DNA from: Desulfosporosinus sp. Sb-LF
Lineage (GTDB): Bacteria > Bacillota > Desulfitobacteriia > Desulfitobacteriales > Desulfitobacteriaceae
Length of the DNA: 64,000 bases
Assembly: GCF_004766055.1 (NCBI RefSeq)
Contig: NZ_SPQR01000003.1
Location: forward strand, 310,001-374,000
Direction of reading: 5' to 3'
Shown: positions 54,955 through 63,120 of the stretch, piece after piece
Numbering within the stretch: position 1 is the first letter of the stretch
Layout: every line of letters begins with the position of its first letter
Made by a program: the position numbers and the translations under genes
The notes under the pieces: model-generated
Told to the model about the DNA's origin: nothing
The model's database searches: none
The model's input: the letters and a program-made list of their open reading frames with translations, nothing else

Positions 54955-55602
54955 TTGACACCATTTTACGAAGACTGCCCCCCACAGGTATTGCAAATTC
55001 ATGCCGGCCTCTTACTCTCTCTGAGCCTACTCTTCGCAAAAGGAGGAGAAAATCTCTCTCAAACTTTGAGCCCACTCGTTAAATCTTGTACGGCCTTTAT
55101 CGCCCACTTTAATCTTGACAAGCTACTTCTGGCCGAAGAAACCCTAGCCCACTACTCGAATACGGATAAAGACGAGTACATTCTTATGGGCTACGAGTTC
55201 AATCGCCTCTTCGTCGGTCCAACTTCGCCGAAGGCCCCCCCCTATGAATCCGTTTATTTATCCCCCGACCATTTAGTTATGGGAGAGCAAACGTTAGCAG
55301 TCCGCAAAATCTACACGCAAGAAAACTTGCAAGCTTTTAGGCAAGGGCGTGAACCCGATGATTTTATTGCGACAGAACTTGAATTCGCGGCTTACCTCCT
55401 GAGTCGAATAGTCGACGCGCAGAGTGCAAAAGACGGCGTTCAAGGTCAACACTACACAACCCTACTCCACATGTTTTGGTCTCAACATCTTGGCCGTTGG
55501 TTAGGACCCTTTGCCCAAGCCATTTCCGAGTCAACTAAGCACCCTGTCTTCTCTGCATTAAGTGAAGTAATCGCTACTATCACAGCTCAAAACAACCATT
55601 AA
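54955..55602 (+). CDS. TorD-family molybdoenzyme maturation chaperone
   Basis: 215 residues starting at TTG 54955 behind AAAGGAGGAATTCTG. It is an all-helical TorD/DmsD-type protein with the characteristic MGYEFNRLFVGPTSPKAPPYESVYL segment near residues 74-100 and AAYLLSRIVDAQ later. These chaperones bind the Tat signal and apo-form of a molybdoenzyme until cofactor is inserted. It lies 18 bp upstream of the Tat-dependent molybdoenzyme, its probable client. Confidence 0.92.
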   Translation: MTPFYEDCPPQVLQIHAGLLLSLSLLFAKGGENLSQTLSPLVKSCTAFIAHFNLDKLLLAEETLAHYSNTDKDEYILMGYEFNRLFVGPTSPKAPPYESVYLSPDHLVMGEQTLAVRKIYTQENLQAFRQGREPDDFIATELEFAAYLLSRIVDAQSAKDGVQGQHYTTLLHMFWSQHLGRWLGPFAQAISESTKHPVFSALSEVIATITAQNNH

Positions 55603-55620
55603 ACACGAAGGAGGCCCATT

Positions 55621-57822
55621 ATGAAACTATCGCGACGCAAATTTCTTGGAGGAGCAGCTGCCGCCGTCTCTAGCCTAACCCTCTTTAATTTTAATTTGTT
55701 GACCAGTTCTCCCTCTGCCACTGCTGCGGGTCAAACCTCTGAGACTATGAAAACGTTTCGAAATGTCTGTCCCCGTAACTGCTACGACACGTGTGGACAG
55801 ATTACCTACGTTCAGGACGGAATCCTTAAAAAGGTTGAAGGGGACCCTAAACATGGCTACACCAACGGTAAACTTTGCCTAAAAGGGTACACTTATCCCC
55901 GCCGCGTCTATAGCCCAGACCGCATCAAATATCCCATGAAGCAATCCCCTCGTGGTTCTGGTAACTGGACCCGCATCGGTTGGGATGAAGCCATGGATAC
56001 AATTGCCAAGAAAATTCTAGATTTGAAAAAACGCTACGGATCGACACTCCCAATTTGCTTAGATAAATACTCTGGCAACTTTGGTATTGTTCACTATGGC
56101 ATAGAAGGAACAATGTCCAGCCTCGGCTATACAACTCGTGCCGTTGGCACACCCTGCTGGCCCGCTGGCATTGATGCTCAAACCTATGATTTTGGAACGC
56201 TTTACAGTAACGACCCCGAAGACATGGTTAATGCCAAGTATATTATTCTTTGGGGACAAAATGCCGCCTGGACAGCGATTCACAGCTTCCCCTTCATCAA
56301 CAAAGCCCGGGAACGCGGGGCTAAACTAGTGGTCATCGATCCAATCTTAACGTCAACCGCTTCCAAAGCTGATCTCTACATCCAAGTTAACCCCAGTACG
56401 GATGGGGCTCTCGCTTTGGGCATGGCGCGATATATCATAGATAACAACTGGGTTGATTGGGACTATGCCCGTGCCAACAGTGTCGGGTTTGATGAATGGG
56501 TCGACTATATCAAAAAATCCATTACTTTAGACTGGGCCTCTGAAAAAACCGGTGTGCCTAAAGATATCATCATGGAAATTGCCCGCGAATACGCGACAGC
56601 AAAACCAGCTAGTATGTGGGTTGGTTACGGCATGCAACGTCACACGAACGGCGGTCAGAACGTACGTATCATCGATGCTCTCGGTGTCCTGACTGGCAAT
56701 GTCGGAAAATCTGGTGGGGGAGTTAACTACGGTCACTTGGAAACGTGGGGCTTTAACTATAATGCAATGGTGAACTCTGCTCCCAAGGGCTCTAAAGGAT
56801 TTATTGGCCCAGATGGCAAAGAAGGGGACCGTTCCATCAACATGAATAACTTTGCCCACGATGTCTCCGCCCAAAGTAACCCCCCAGTAAAAATGCTCTG
56901 GCTTGCTTGCCGGAATCCTGGCTCCCAAGACCCCGACACTCATGCCATTGAAAAAATGTTTGCTTCCATGGAATTTGTCGTTACCGTAGACTCGTTTTTC
57001 AACAAAACCGTCGAGATGTCTGATATCGTCTTGCCGGCAACCACCCATTTTGAAGATTGGGATGTCATGGCAAGCTATTGGCACTATTGGGTCGGTATCA
57101 ACCAACGCGCCATTAACCCCTTGTATGAATCGAAAAGTGATGTTGAAATTGCCATAGAACTTTCCAAGAAAATGAATGCCTTAGAACCCGGTTCTTGTAC
57201 CTTCCCAACTTCAGGAACACCGGAGGAATGGTTAGCCAAAGAATTCAACCCCGGAATACACCAAATGCTTGGCATTAAAGATTATAAGGAACTCGTCGAT
57301 GGGCCTCGCAAGGCAAACATGCCTTCTGCTTCATGGTCCGATGGAAAATTCCGCACCCCTTCAAAGAAGATTGAGATTCACAGTGAACTTGCCAAAAAGA
57401 ATGGACTCCCTGCGCTCCCCATATGGGTTGAAGAAATGAAGACCCCCGAGAAATATCCGATCCGATTTATGACGCCCCATCCGCAGCATGCTTTGCACTC
57501 CCAGTTTCAAAACCTAGACTGGATGATGACCACAAACCCCGAACCCAAAGTAGAGATTCACCCAGTTCTAGCCGCCAAATACGGCATCTTGGAAGGAAAC
57601 ATGGTTAAAGTCTACAATGACCTTGGTTCAATTACGGTTAAAGCTCACCTAACCCGGACAACCTCCCCAAATGTGGTCGTCTCGTATGAATCTTGGTATA
57701 AAAACTCTAACTACAATGTTAATTACACCTTAAAAGCAACTCCCAGCGATATGGGAAAGCAGGCGACCGGTAACGACGGGTTGGCCTTTCACGATAATTT
57801 CGTAATGATTGAAAAAGCATAA
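55621..57822 (+). CDS. Tat-exported molybdopterin oxidoreductase, catalytic subunit (DMSO reductase superfamily)
   Basis: 733 residues. The twin-arginine signal is LSRRKFLGG (residues 3-11). The [4Fe-4S] ligands are Cys50, 54, 58 (CPRNCYDTC) and Cys86 (KLCLKG). The molybdenum ligand is probably Cys179 in TRAVGTPCWPAGIDAQ, because this Cys is kept in the paralogue at 59619 while the nearby Asp is not. bis-MGD-binding segments include WGQNAAWTAIHSFPF, VGYGMQRHTNGGQN and MLWLACRNPGSQDPD. With the next two genes it forms a DmsABC-like complex facing outward. The substrate (DMSO, thiosulfate, polysulfide, arsenate, acetylene and others) cannot be decided. Confidence 0.93.
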   Translation: MKLSRRKFLGGAAAAVSSLTLFNFNLLTSSPSATAAGQTSETMKTFRNVCPRNCYDTCGQITYVQDGILKKVEGDPKHGYTNGKLCLKGYTYPRRVYSPDRIKYPMKQSPRGSGNWTRIGWDEAMDTIAKKILDLKKRYGSTLPICLDKYSGNFGIVHYGIEGTMSSLGYTTRAVGTPCWPAGIDAQTYDFGTLYSNDPEDMVNAKYIILWGQNAAWTAIHSFPFINKARERGAKLVVIDPILTSTASKADLYIQVNPSTDGALALGMARYIIDNNWVDWDYARANSVGFDEWVDYIKKSITLDWASEKTGVPKDIIMEIAREYATAKPASMWVGYGMQRHTNGGQNVRIIDALGVLTGNVGKSGGGVNYGHLETWGFNYNAMVNSAPKGSKGFIGPDGKEGDRSINMNNFAHDVSAQSNPPVKMLWLACRNPGSQDPDTHAIEKMFASMEFVVTVDSFFNKTVEMSDIVLPATTHFEDWDVMASYWHYWVGINQRAINPLYESKSDVEIAIELSKKMNALEPGSCTFPTSGTPEEWLAKEFNPGIHQMLGIKDYKELVDGPRKANMPSASWSDGKFRTPSKKIEIHSELAKKNGLPALPIWVEEMKTPEKYPIRFMTPHPQHALHSQFQNLDWMMTTNPEPKVEIHPVLAAKYGILEGNMVKVYNDLGSITVKAHLTRTTSPNVVVSYESWYKNSNYNVNYTLKATPSDMGKQATGNDGLAFHDNFVMIEKA

Positions 57823-57834
57823 GGAGGAATCCCT

Positions 57835-58401
57835 TTGAGTAAACAGCTTGGCTTTTTACACAACTCAGAGAAATGTGTGGGCTGTCGGGGGTGTGAAATG
57901 GCCTGCAAAAATGAGTATCAAACTGACGCAACCCCCCAGTGGCGTAAGGTCTTCCAACTCAATGAAGACGCCTTCTCGCTTCCTACCCGAATGTTTTTCT
58001 CGATGGCCTGTAACCACTGCGCTCATCCAGAATGTCTCCGTGTCTGCCCGGTAGAGGCCTACACTAAACGCGACGATGGCATTGTAATCCATGATCCTAA
58101 TCGATGCATCGGCTGTCGACTATGTACCATGGCCTGCCCGTATGATCGTCCCCAATTTAACCCCGCAAAAAAGAAAGTCGAGAAATGCAATCTATGTTAC
58201 CAGCGAATTGACAAAGGAGAAAAACCAGCTTGTGTCGCCGCCTGCATTCCAGGAGCTCTAGAACTTGTGGAAATCAATGATAGCCTTGACCAGAAAACTG
58301 GTGTACTCAAAACCTTACCTGGGCTACCCAGCCCGAAAATTACAACGCCATCGATTCGTTTCATCGGACCGAAACAAGGCAAACAAATTAGGAGGGATTA
58401 A
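57835..58401 (+). CDS. four-cluster iron-sulfur subunit (DmsB/NrfC type)
   Basis: 188 residues from TTG 57835 with AAGGAGG before it. Four CxxCxxC-type cluster motifs are present: CVGCRGCEMACKNE, CNHCAHPECLRVCPVEAY, CIGCRLCTMACPYD and CNLCYQRIDKGEKPACVAAC. This subunit carries electrons between the membrane anchor and the catalytic subunit. It has no signal peptide and would be carried out with the catalytic subunit by Tat hitchhiking, as in DmsAB. It is 12 bp after the catalytic gene and 3 bp before the anchor gene. Confidence 0.95.
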   Translation: MSKQLGFLHNSEKCVGCRGCEMACKNEYQTDATPQWRKVFQLNEDAFSLPTRMFFSMACNHCAHPECLRVCPVEAYTKRDDGIVIHDPNRCIGCRLCTMACPYDRPQFNPAKKKVEKCNLCYQRIDKGEKPACVAACIPGALELVEINDSLDQKTGVLKTLPGLPSPKITTPSIRFIGPKQGKQIRRD

Positions 58402-58404
58402 CCT

Positions 58405-59310
58405 ATGGGAGACTGGGAATGGCCCTTAATTCTATTTACCGTTCTTGGACAAATCGCGGTCGGGATCATCCTTATGCTCTGGTGGCTCGACCGTAGCCGT
58501 GATCATCTTAATACGAAATTGTTCAAACAAGGTGTCAATGTTTCTGGGATCCTATTGGCACTTGCTCTGTTGGCTTCACTTTTTCATTTGGGGCATCCAG
58601 AAGCAGCCTACCGCGCCCTAGCCCACCTTGGCTCCTCATGGTTAAGTCGCGAAATTCTCTTGTTCCTCCTCACGTTCCTTGCCTGGATCTATCTTTTCTG
58701 GCAGTCGAGACAACAAGCAATTAGCCGAATTCTCGAATCAGGCGCCACACCCATCACGACTTCTGAAATTGCAGCTGGAGTACAACAAACTGATAACCGG
58801 TCTCTCGGATTAGGGATCACTTCTGTCCTAGGTCTATTGGGCATTGCCAGCAGTGCCATGATTTACGTTCTCCCCCGTGTTCCTGCTTGGAATAACGTAG
58901 GCCCCGTTCTTTTCTTCCTACTTACTACAGGATTACTTGGTGCTCTCTGCACCTTGGTATTAGGAACGAAATTGCTTCAACCTGTTCAAAAGAACCTTCT
59001 GCTGAAGTGGTCACTCGGATGCACAATTCTTAGCTTACTTCTCTATGTTGTTTACGGGTCTTTGCTCAGCGGAAGCGCTGAAGGATCCCTAACCTTGAGT
59101 TTTCTATTGAACAGCCCTCTTTTTTGGGCCCGTGCCCTTCTAGGCTGGCTAGCTCCGCTTCTTCTTCTAGTTAGCCTTCTTAGAAACTCTCAAGTTGAAA
59201 AACCTAATCTTATATTAATCGTTACTCTGTTAGTTTGCCTGGGAGAAGTCTTAGGTCGAGCGCTTTTCTACCTAAGCGCCGTCGGCATCCATATTAATGC
59301 CTTGTTCTAA
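58405..59310 (+). CDS. DmsC-like membrane anchor subunit
   Basis: 301 residues with eight hydrophobic helices. The opening MGDWEWPLILFTVLGQIAVGIIL and LLASLFHLGHPEAAYRALAHLGSSWLSREILLF match the DmsC family, including the His in FHLGHP and the SWLSRE motif linked to quinol binding. The end, LGEVLGRALFYLSAVGIHI, is also typical. It anchors the complex and exchanges electrons with menaquinol. No haem is expected in this family. Confidence 0.93.
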   Translation: MGDWEWPLILFTVLGQIAVGIILMLWWLDRSRDHLNTKLFKQGVNVSGILLALALLASLFHLGHPEAAYRALAHLGSSWLSREILLFLLTFLAWIYLFWQSRQQAISRILESGATPITTSEIAAGVQQTDNRSLGLGITSVLGLLGIASSAMIYVLPRVPAWNNVGPVLFFLLTTGLLGALCTLVLGTKLLQPVQKNLLLKWSLGCTILSLLLYVVYGSLLSGSAEGSLTLSFLLNSPLFWARALLGWLAPLLLLVSLLRNSQVEKPNLILIVTLLVCLGEVLGRALFYLSAVGIHINALF

Positions 59311-59335
59311 GCTATTATCTTGCAACCTTTTTACG

Positions 59336-59374
59336 GCCCTGGAAGTTTGCCATATCCGCGCAGACATCCAGGGC
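59336..59374 (+). terminator. terminator of the first molybdoenzyme operon
   Basis: GCCCTGG (59336-59342) pairs with CCAGGGC (59368-59374), followed by TCATATTTTTATA. The remaining bases to 59618 contain no gene. Confidence 0.65.
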
Positions 59375-59618
59375 TCATATTTTTATATTAAACGTAGCAA
59401 CGTCAGCAAGTTCAGAGCAAGGTAGAATACCTTTTCTAGCTAAAGATTATACTACAGAAAAAATACATCCACGATTTCACTGTAAAGCAACAATTGCCGA
59501 AAAACAGCACATTAGCAGATATACGTAAGCAAAATCATTCAATAATACTTAAAGGTTTTTCAGTAAACTCTAACGAATAAGTATTTTAGCGATATTGAGC
59601 AGACGAGGAGGGTATCCT

Positions 59619-61658
59619 TTGAAATTACATCACAATATCTGTCCTCGTAACTGCTATGATACCTGTAGCATTGTGAGCACTACCAGCAATGGTGTCCTCA
59701 TCTCCGTAGAAGGAAATCCCCATCATGAATACACCTCGGGCAAACTCTGTTCGAAAGCTCTCGATGATGTTAAAAAGGTTTACAGTCCTCAGCGCGTTCG
59801 TTACCCTATGCGTCAGCGAGGCCGTTATAGCGGTTTTTGGGAACGTATTACGTGGGATGAAGCATTAGGGCTAATCTCAGAAAAAATCCTTAGTCTCAAG
59901 GAGCAGTATGGAACGTCTTTACCGCTCGCTCTGAATAAGTACTCTGGAAATTTCGGTATTTTACACAATGCTATGGAAGGTCTCTTCACTGGCATCGGAG
60001 CCACCACAAGAGCTGTCGGGTCCCCATGTTGGTCGGCGGGAGTCGAAGCCCAGACTTTAGACTTTGGAACGTACTTTTGTTCGGACCCGCTGGATATGGC
60101 TCAGGCTAAGTTAATTTGGCTCTGGGGAGTAAACCCTGTCTGGACAGCCGTTCACCAAATGCCGATTATTTTTGATGCTATTGATCACGGTGCAAAGGTC
60201 GTTTGCTTCGATACACATTTTAGTGCCACAGCCGCACGATCTCATCAGTTTATACAGGTACGCCCTGGAACCGATGGGCTTCTGGCTTTAGGATTTGCCA
60301 AGGTCCTATTAGAAGAAAATCTTATGGACCCCAATCTTAGTGATTATACGGCAGGGTGTGAAGAATTCATCCACTACCTAGAAACGAAAATTTCCCTTAG
60401 CCATTGTTCAGAGGTTACCGGAGTTCCTATGTCAACCATTCGTGAACTTGCCCTGGAATACGGTCAAACCAACCCAGCTTGTATATGGGCAGGCTTTGGC
60501 TTACAGCGTTATACGAACGGTGGGCAAACCCTACGCGCTATTGATGCATTAGGGGCCTTCGCGGGACACCTTGGTAAACAAGGAGGTGGGGTTCAATACG
60601 CTCAATTTGAAACCTGGCGTTTTTCTGGGGAGATTAGTGGGGATAAGCCCTCTTCAGACAAGATCAATTCGATGGATCGCAACTTGAATATTAATCGTTT
60701 TTCAGATGAAGCACTCAGTTGCACCGATCCCCCTGTTAAAATGCTCTGGATTTCTGGAAGAAACCCTTTATCCCAGGATGGTAATCTACAGCGCTGGAAA
60801 AAACTTATCAACCAACTAGATCTAATCGTCGTAAGCGACCTTTTTCATTCCAAGTCCTCCGAAGCAGCTGATATTTTCCTTCCCGTAACGACACATTATG
60901 AACACTGGGATGTGAATGCCGGGTACTGGCACTATTGGGTGGGGGTCAACGAGCCCGCTATTTCTCCTGTAGGGGAATCCCGCTCAGACTTACAAATTGC
61001 TTGGGATGTTTCTTCTCAGTTAAATCATCTTACCCCTGGAAGTTGTACGTTCCCCACTTCGGGTAATGAAAAAGAAACCCTCCTACGCGAACTCGGTCCT
61101 CAAATGTTAGAAATACTAGGCTTAGAAAACCCTGAAGATATCTTAAAAGGTCCAGTGCGGGCAAAGTTCTCCCGTACTGCATGGGAAAATAGAACCTTCG
61201 CTACTCCTACTGGGCGCTATGAATTCTTCTCAACTCAAGCAGCTAACGCCCAACTTCCTCCACTCCCAATCTTCGTGCCGCCTCTTTCTCCTTCAATTAA
61301 TACTCCGTTACGCCTTTTGACTCCACATCACCACTCAACTATTAACTCTCAGGCTTATGCTTTAGATACTCGTAAGACTGATTTCATCTTGTATCTTGCA
61401 CCCGAGCTCGCCCAACTTTATGATCTAGTAGCGGGTGACCGAGCTCAGATTCGGAATGAGTTTGGTCAGTTAAACGTAATCGTTCACCCTGAATTTGGCT
61501 TCTCGACAGATATTGTGGTTATTTTCCAGGAACAAGTTGACGCGAATTTTCCCCTTAATCGCTTACTCGGCACGCCGTCAACCGATATGGGACAGATCAC
61601 TCTGGGGGCCCCAGGGTTTGCATTAAATGAAACCTTCGTGAATTTGAGAAAACTATAG
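59619..61658 (+). CDS. leaderless molybdopterin oxidoreductase, paralogue of the exported enzyme
   Basis: 679 residues from TTG 59619, which follows GAGGAGGG; the upstream TTG 59595 has no such site. It aligns along its length with the enzyme at 55621: CPRNCYDTC near residue 8, KLCSKA near 44, TTRAVGSPCWSAGVEAQ with the presumed metal-ligand Cys, GFGLQRYTNGGQT and MLWISGRNPLSQDGN. It has no twin-arginine signal, so it should work in the cytoplasm. It is followed by its own iron-sulfur subunit but by no membrane anchor. Substrate unknown. Confidence 0.92.
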   Translation: MKLHHNICPRNCYDTCSIVSTTSNGVLISVEGNPHHEYTSGKLCSKALDDVKKVYSPQRVRYPMRQRGRYSGFWERITWDEALGLISEKILSLKEQYGTSLPLALNKYSGNFGILHNAMEGLFTGIGATTRAVGSPCWSAGVEAQTLDFGTYFCSDPLDMAQAKLIWLWGVNPVWTAVHQMPIIFDAIDHGAKVVCFDTHFSATAARSHQFIQVRPGTDGLLALGFAKVLLEENLMDPNLSDYTAGCEEFIHYLETKISLSHCSEVTGVPMSTIRELALEYGQTNPACIWAGFGLQRYTNGGQTLRAIDALGAFAGHLGKQGGGVQYAQFETWRFSGEISGDKPSSDKINSMDRNLNINRFSDEALSCTDPPVKMLWISGRNPLSQDGNLQRWKKLINQLDLIVVSDLFHSKSSEAADIFLPVTTHYEHWDVNAGYWHYWVGVNEPAISPVGESRSDLQIAWDVSSQLNHLTPGSCTFPTSGNEKETLLRELGPQMLEILGLENPEDILKGPVRAKFSRTAWENRTFATPTGRYEFFSTQAANAQLPPLPIFVPPLSPSINTPLRLLTPHHHSTINSQAYALDTRKTDFILYLAPELAQLYDLVAGDRAQIRNEFGQLNVIVHPEFGFSTDIVVIFQEQVDANFPLNRLLGTPSTDMGQITLGAPGFALNETFVNLRKL

Positions 61659-61680
61659 ACATAACGGAGTGTGCCGTCTT

Positions 61681-62229
61681 ATGGTCAAACAATTGGGGTT
61701 CTTGCTTAATGTTAATCGTTGTCTCGGCTGTGGAGCTTGTGCCAAAGCATGCCAAAATAAAAATCAATTGCCTCCCCTCCTTCGATGGCGTCAGGTCCGT
61801 ATGGTAGAGAAGCTCTCAATAGACCATATTCAGAAATTTTACCTATCGACCGCCTGTAATCATTGTGGCAATCCAGAATGCTTAAGGGTCTGCCCAGCCG
61901 GAGCCTATGCTAAACGCCGCGATGGTATCGTCTTACATTTTTCCGAGAAATGTACTGGCTGTAAGTCTTGCGTTGCCTCTTGCCCCTTTGGAGCTCCCCA
62001 AATCAATCCTCAAACCAATAAAGCTACTAAATGCCAACTCTGCTATGAGCGATTAGATCAAGGAATGTCTCCATCCTGTGTTCAAGCCTGCCTAACTGGT
62101 GCGCTTGAGCTCAAGGAAGTACGCGATATTCCAGTGAACCAACTCTTACGGCTCACTGCCCCCGTTCCAAGCCTTCGGTTGACGCGTCCCTCTGTTTTCT
62201 ATAAACCGCCCAGGGAAACAAAGGTATAA
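61681..62229 (+). CDS. four-cluster iron-sulfur subunit of the cytoplasmic molybdoenzyme
   Basis: 182 residues from ATG 61681, with GGAG ten bases upstream; an in-frame GTG at 61669 is less likely. Four cluster motifs: CLGCGACAKACQNK, CNHCGNPECLRVCPAGAY, CTGCKSCVASCPFG and CQLCYERLDQGMSPSCVQAC. It is clearly a paralogue of the subunit at 57835 (VKQLGFLLN versus SKQLGFLHN at the N-terminus). Without a DmsC partner in this operon, the electron donor is open; it may be a soluble carrier, or the anchor may be shared. Confidence 0.94.
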   Translation: MVKQLGFLLNVNRCLGCGACAKACQNKNQLPPLLRWRQVRMVEKLSIDHIQKFYLSTACNHCGNPECLRVCPAGAYAKRRDGIVLHFSEKCTGCKSCVASCPFGAPQINPQTNKATKCQLCYERLDQGMSPSCVQACLTGALELKEVRDIPVNQLLRLTAPVPSLRLTRPSVFYKPPRETKV

Positions 62230-62301
62230 AGAAAGACTTGGCTTGAACCAAACCTCAGCTACCATTGCGCCAGCAGAAAAGGACGCTCACGAACGAGGGA
62301 T

Positions 62302-62343
62302 AATAGAGATATCTTTGTAATTTCCTACAAAGATGTCTCTATT
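62302..62343 (+). terminator. terminator of the second molybdoenzyme operon
   Basis: AATAGAGATATCTTTGTA (62302-62319) pairs with TACAAAGATGTCTCTATT (62326-62343; one G-U), followed by ATTTTGTG. The rest of 62230-62553 is AT-rich promoter DNA. Confidence 0.8.
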
Positions 62344-62553
62344 ATTTTGTGAAATATTACAATGATTTTTATTGTAGCCCCTTTTGTCTGTGATGCTGCA
62401 AATGCCCTCTTAGCTGTTATAATACTGTTTCCAAAATACATTTCCATATATATCCTTATTTAACATAACTATCATTCGATATTCTTAAGAACCAAGGCAT
62501 TATTTTTTTGATTTATAAGCAAACTAACGACGTAAATTGAGGAGGTGATTTAG

Positions 62554-63081
62554 ATGGCTTCAGAAGCAAATAATGAAAATAAACCAAGGGAACAACCTAT
62601 ACATAGAAGTACGAAAAGAATTATCTTGATAACAACTCTTGTAATAGTCGCTTTAAGTGTCCTAATGTTTTTAACTATGCATTTTACATCTCAACCAAAT
62701 TTCTGTGCAAGTTGTCATCAAATTCGTCAGCCAGTGGCTAGTTGGAGCGTAGGAGCTCACAAAAGTGTAACCTGTCTCGATTGCCATGCAAATCCGGGTA
62801 CCGTTGGATACGTATCACGAAAATTCAAAGGATTAGGAGAAGTTTATCTCCAGCTTACCAATCAAGTTCCTACTACTCTTGTGGCCAAGTACAACATACA
62901 AACCTGTATCGTATGTCATACAGGACAGAATGGATATTATCCAAATGCTAAAAATATTAAACTTACATCTGGGCCATTGGCTCCTAAATCTTCTCATGAA
63001 GAAATTCTTCAAAACAACGTTTCCTGTCTCGTCTGTCATCGATACGTTGCCCACGGTGAACCTCAAGGGTCAACACCATAA
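62554..63081 (+). CDS. NapC/NrfH-type tetrahaem cytochrome c
   Basis: 175 residues. One N-terminal membrane anchor (about 22-44) is followed by four CxxCH haem sites at residues 51 (CASCH), 74 (CLDCH), 118 (CIVCH) and 158 (CLVCH). This is the NapC/NirT/NrfH family, which oxidises menaquinol and passes electrons to an extracytoplasmic reductase. ATG follows GAGGAGGTGATTT. The gene directly downstream is a multihaem lipoprotein, the likely electron acceptor. Confidence 0.94.
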   Translation: MASEANNENKPREQPIHRSTKRIILITTLVIVALSVLMFLTMHFTSQPNFCASCHQIRQPVASWSVGAHKSVTCLDCHANPGTVGYVSRKFKGLGEVYLQLTNQVPTTLVAKYNIQTCIVCHTGQNGYYPNAKNIKLTSGPLAPKSSHEEILQNNVSCLVCHRYVAHGEPQGSTP

Positions 63082-63120
63082 AATAACTACTTTCAAAATA
63101 ATTCAAAGGGAGGAACCATT

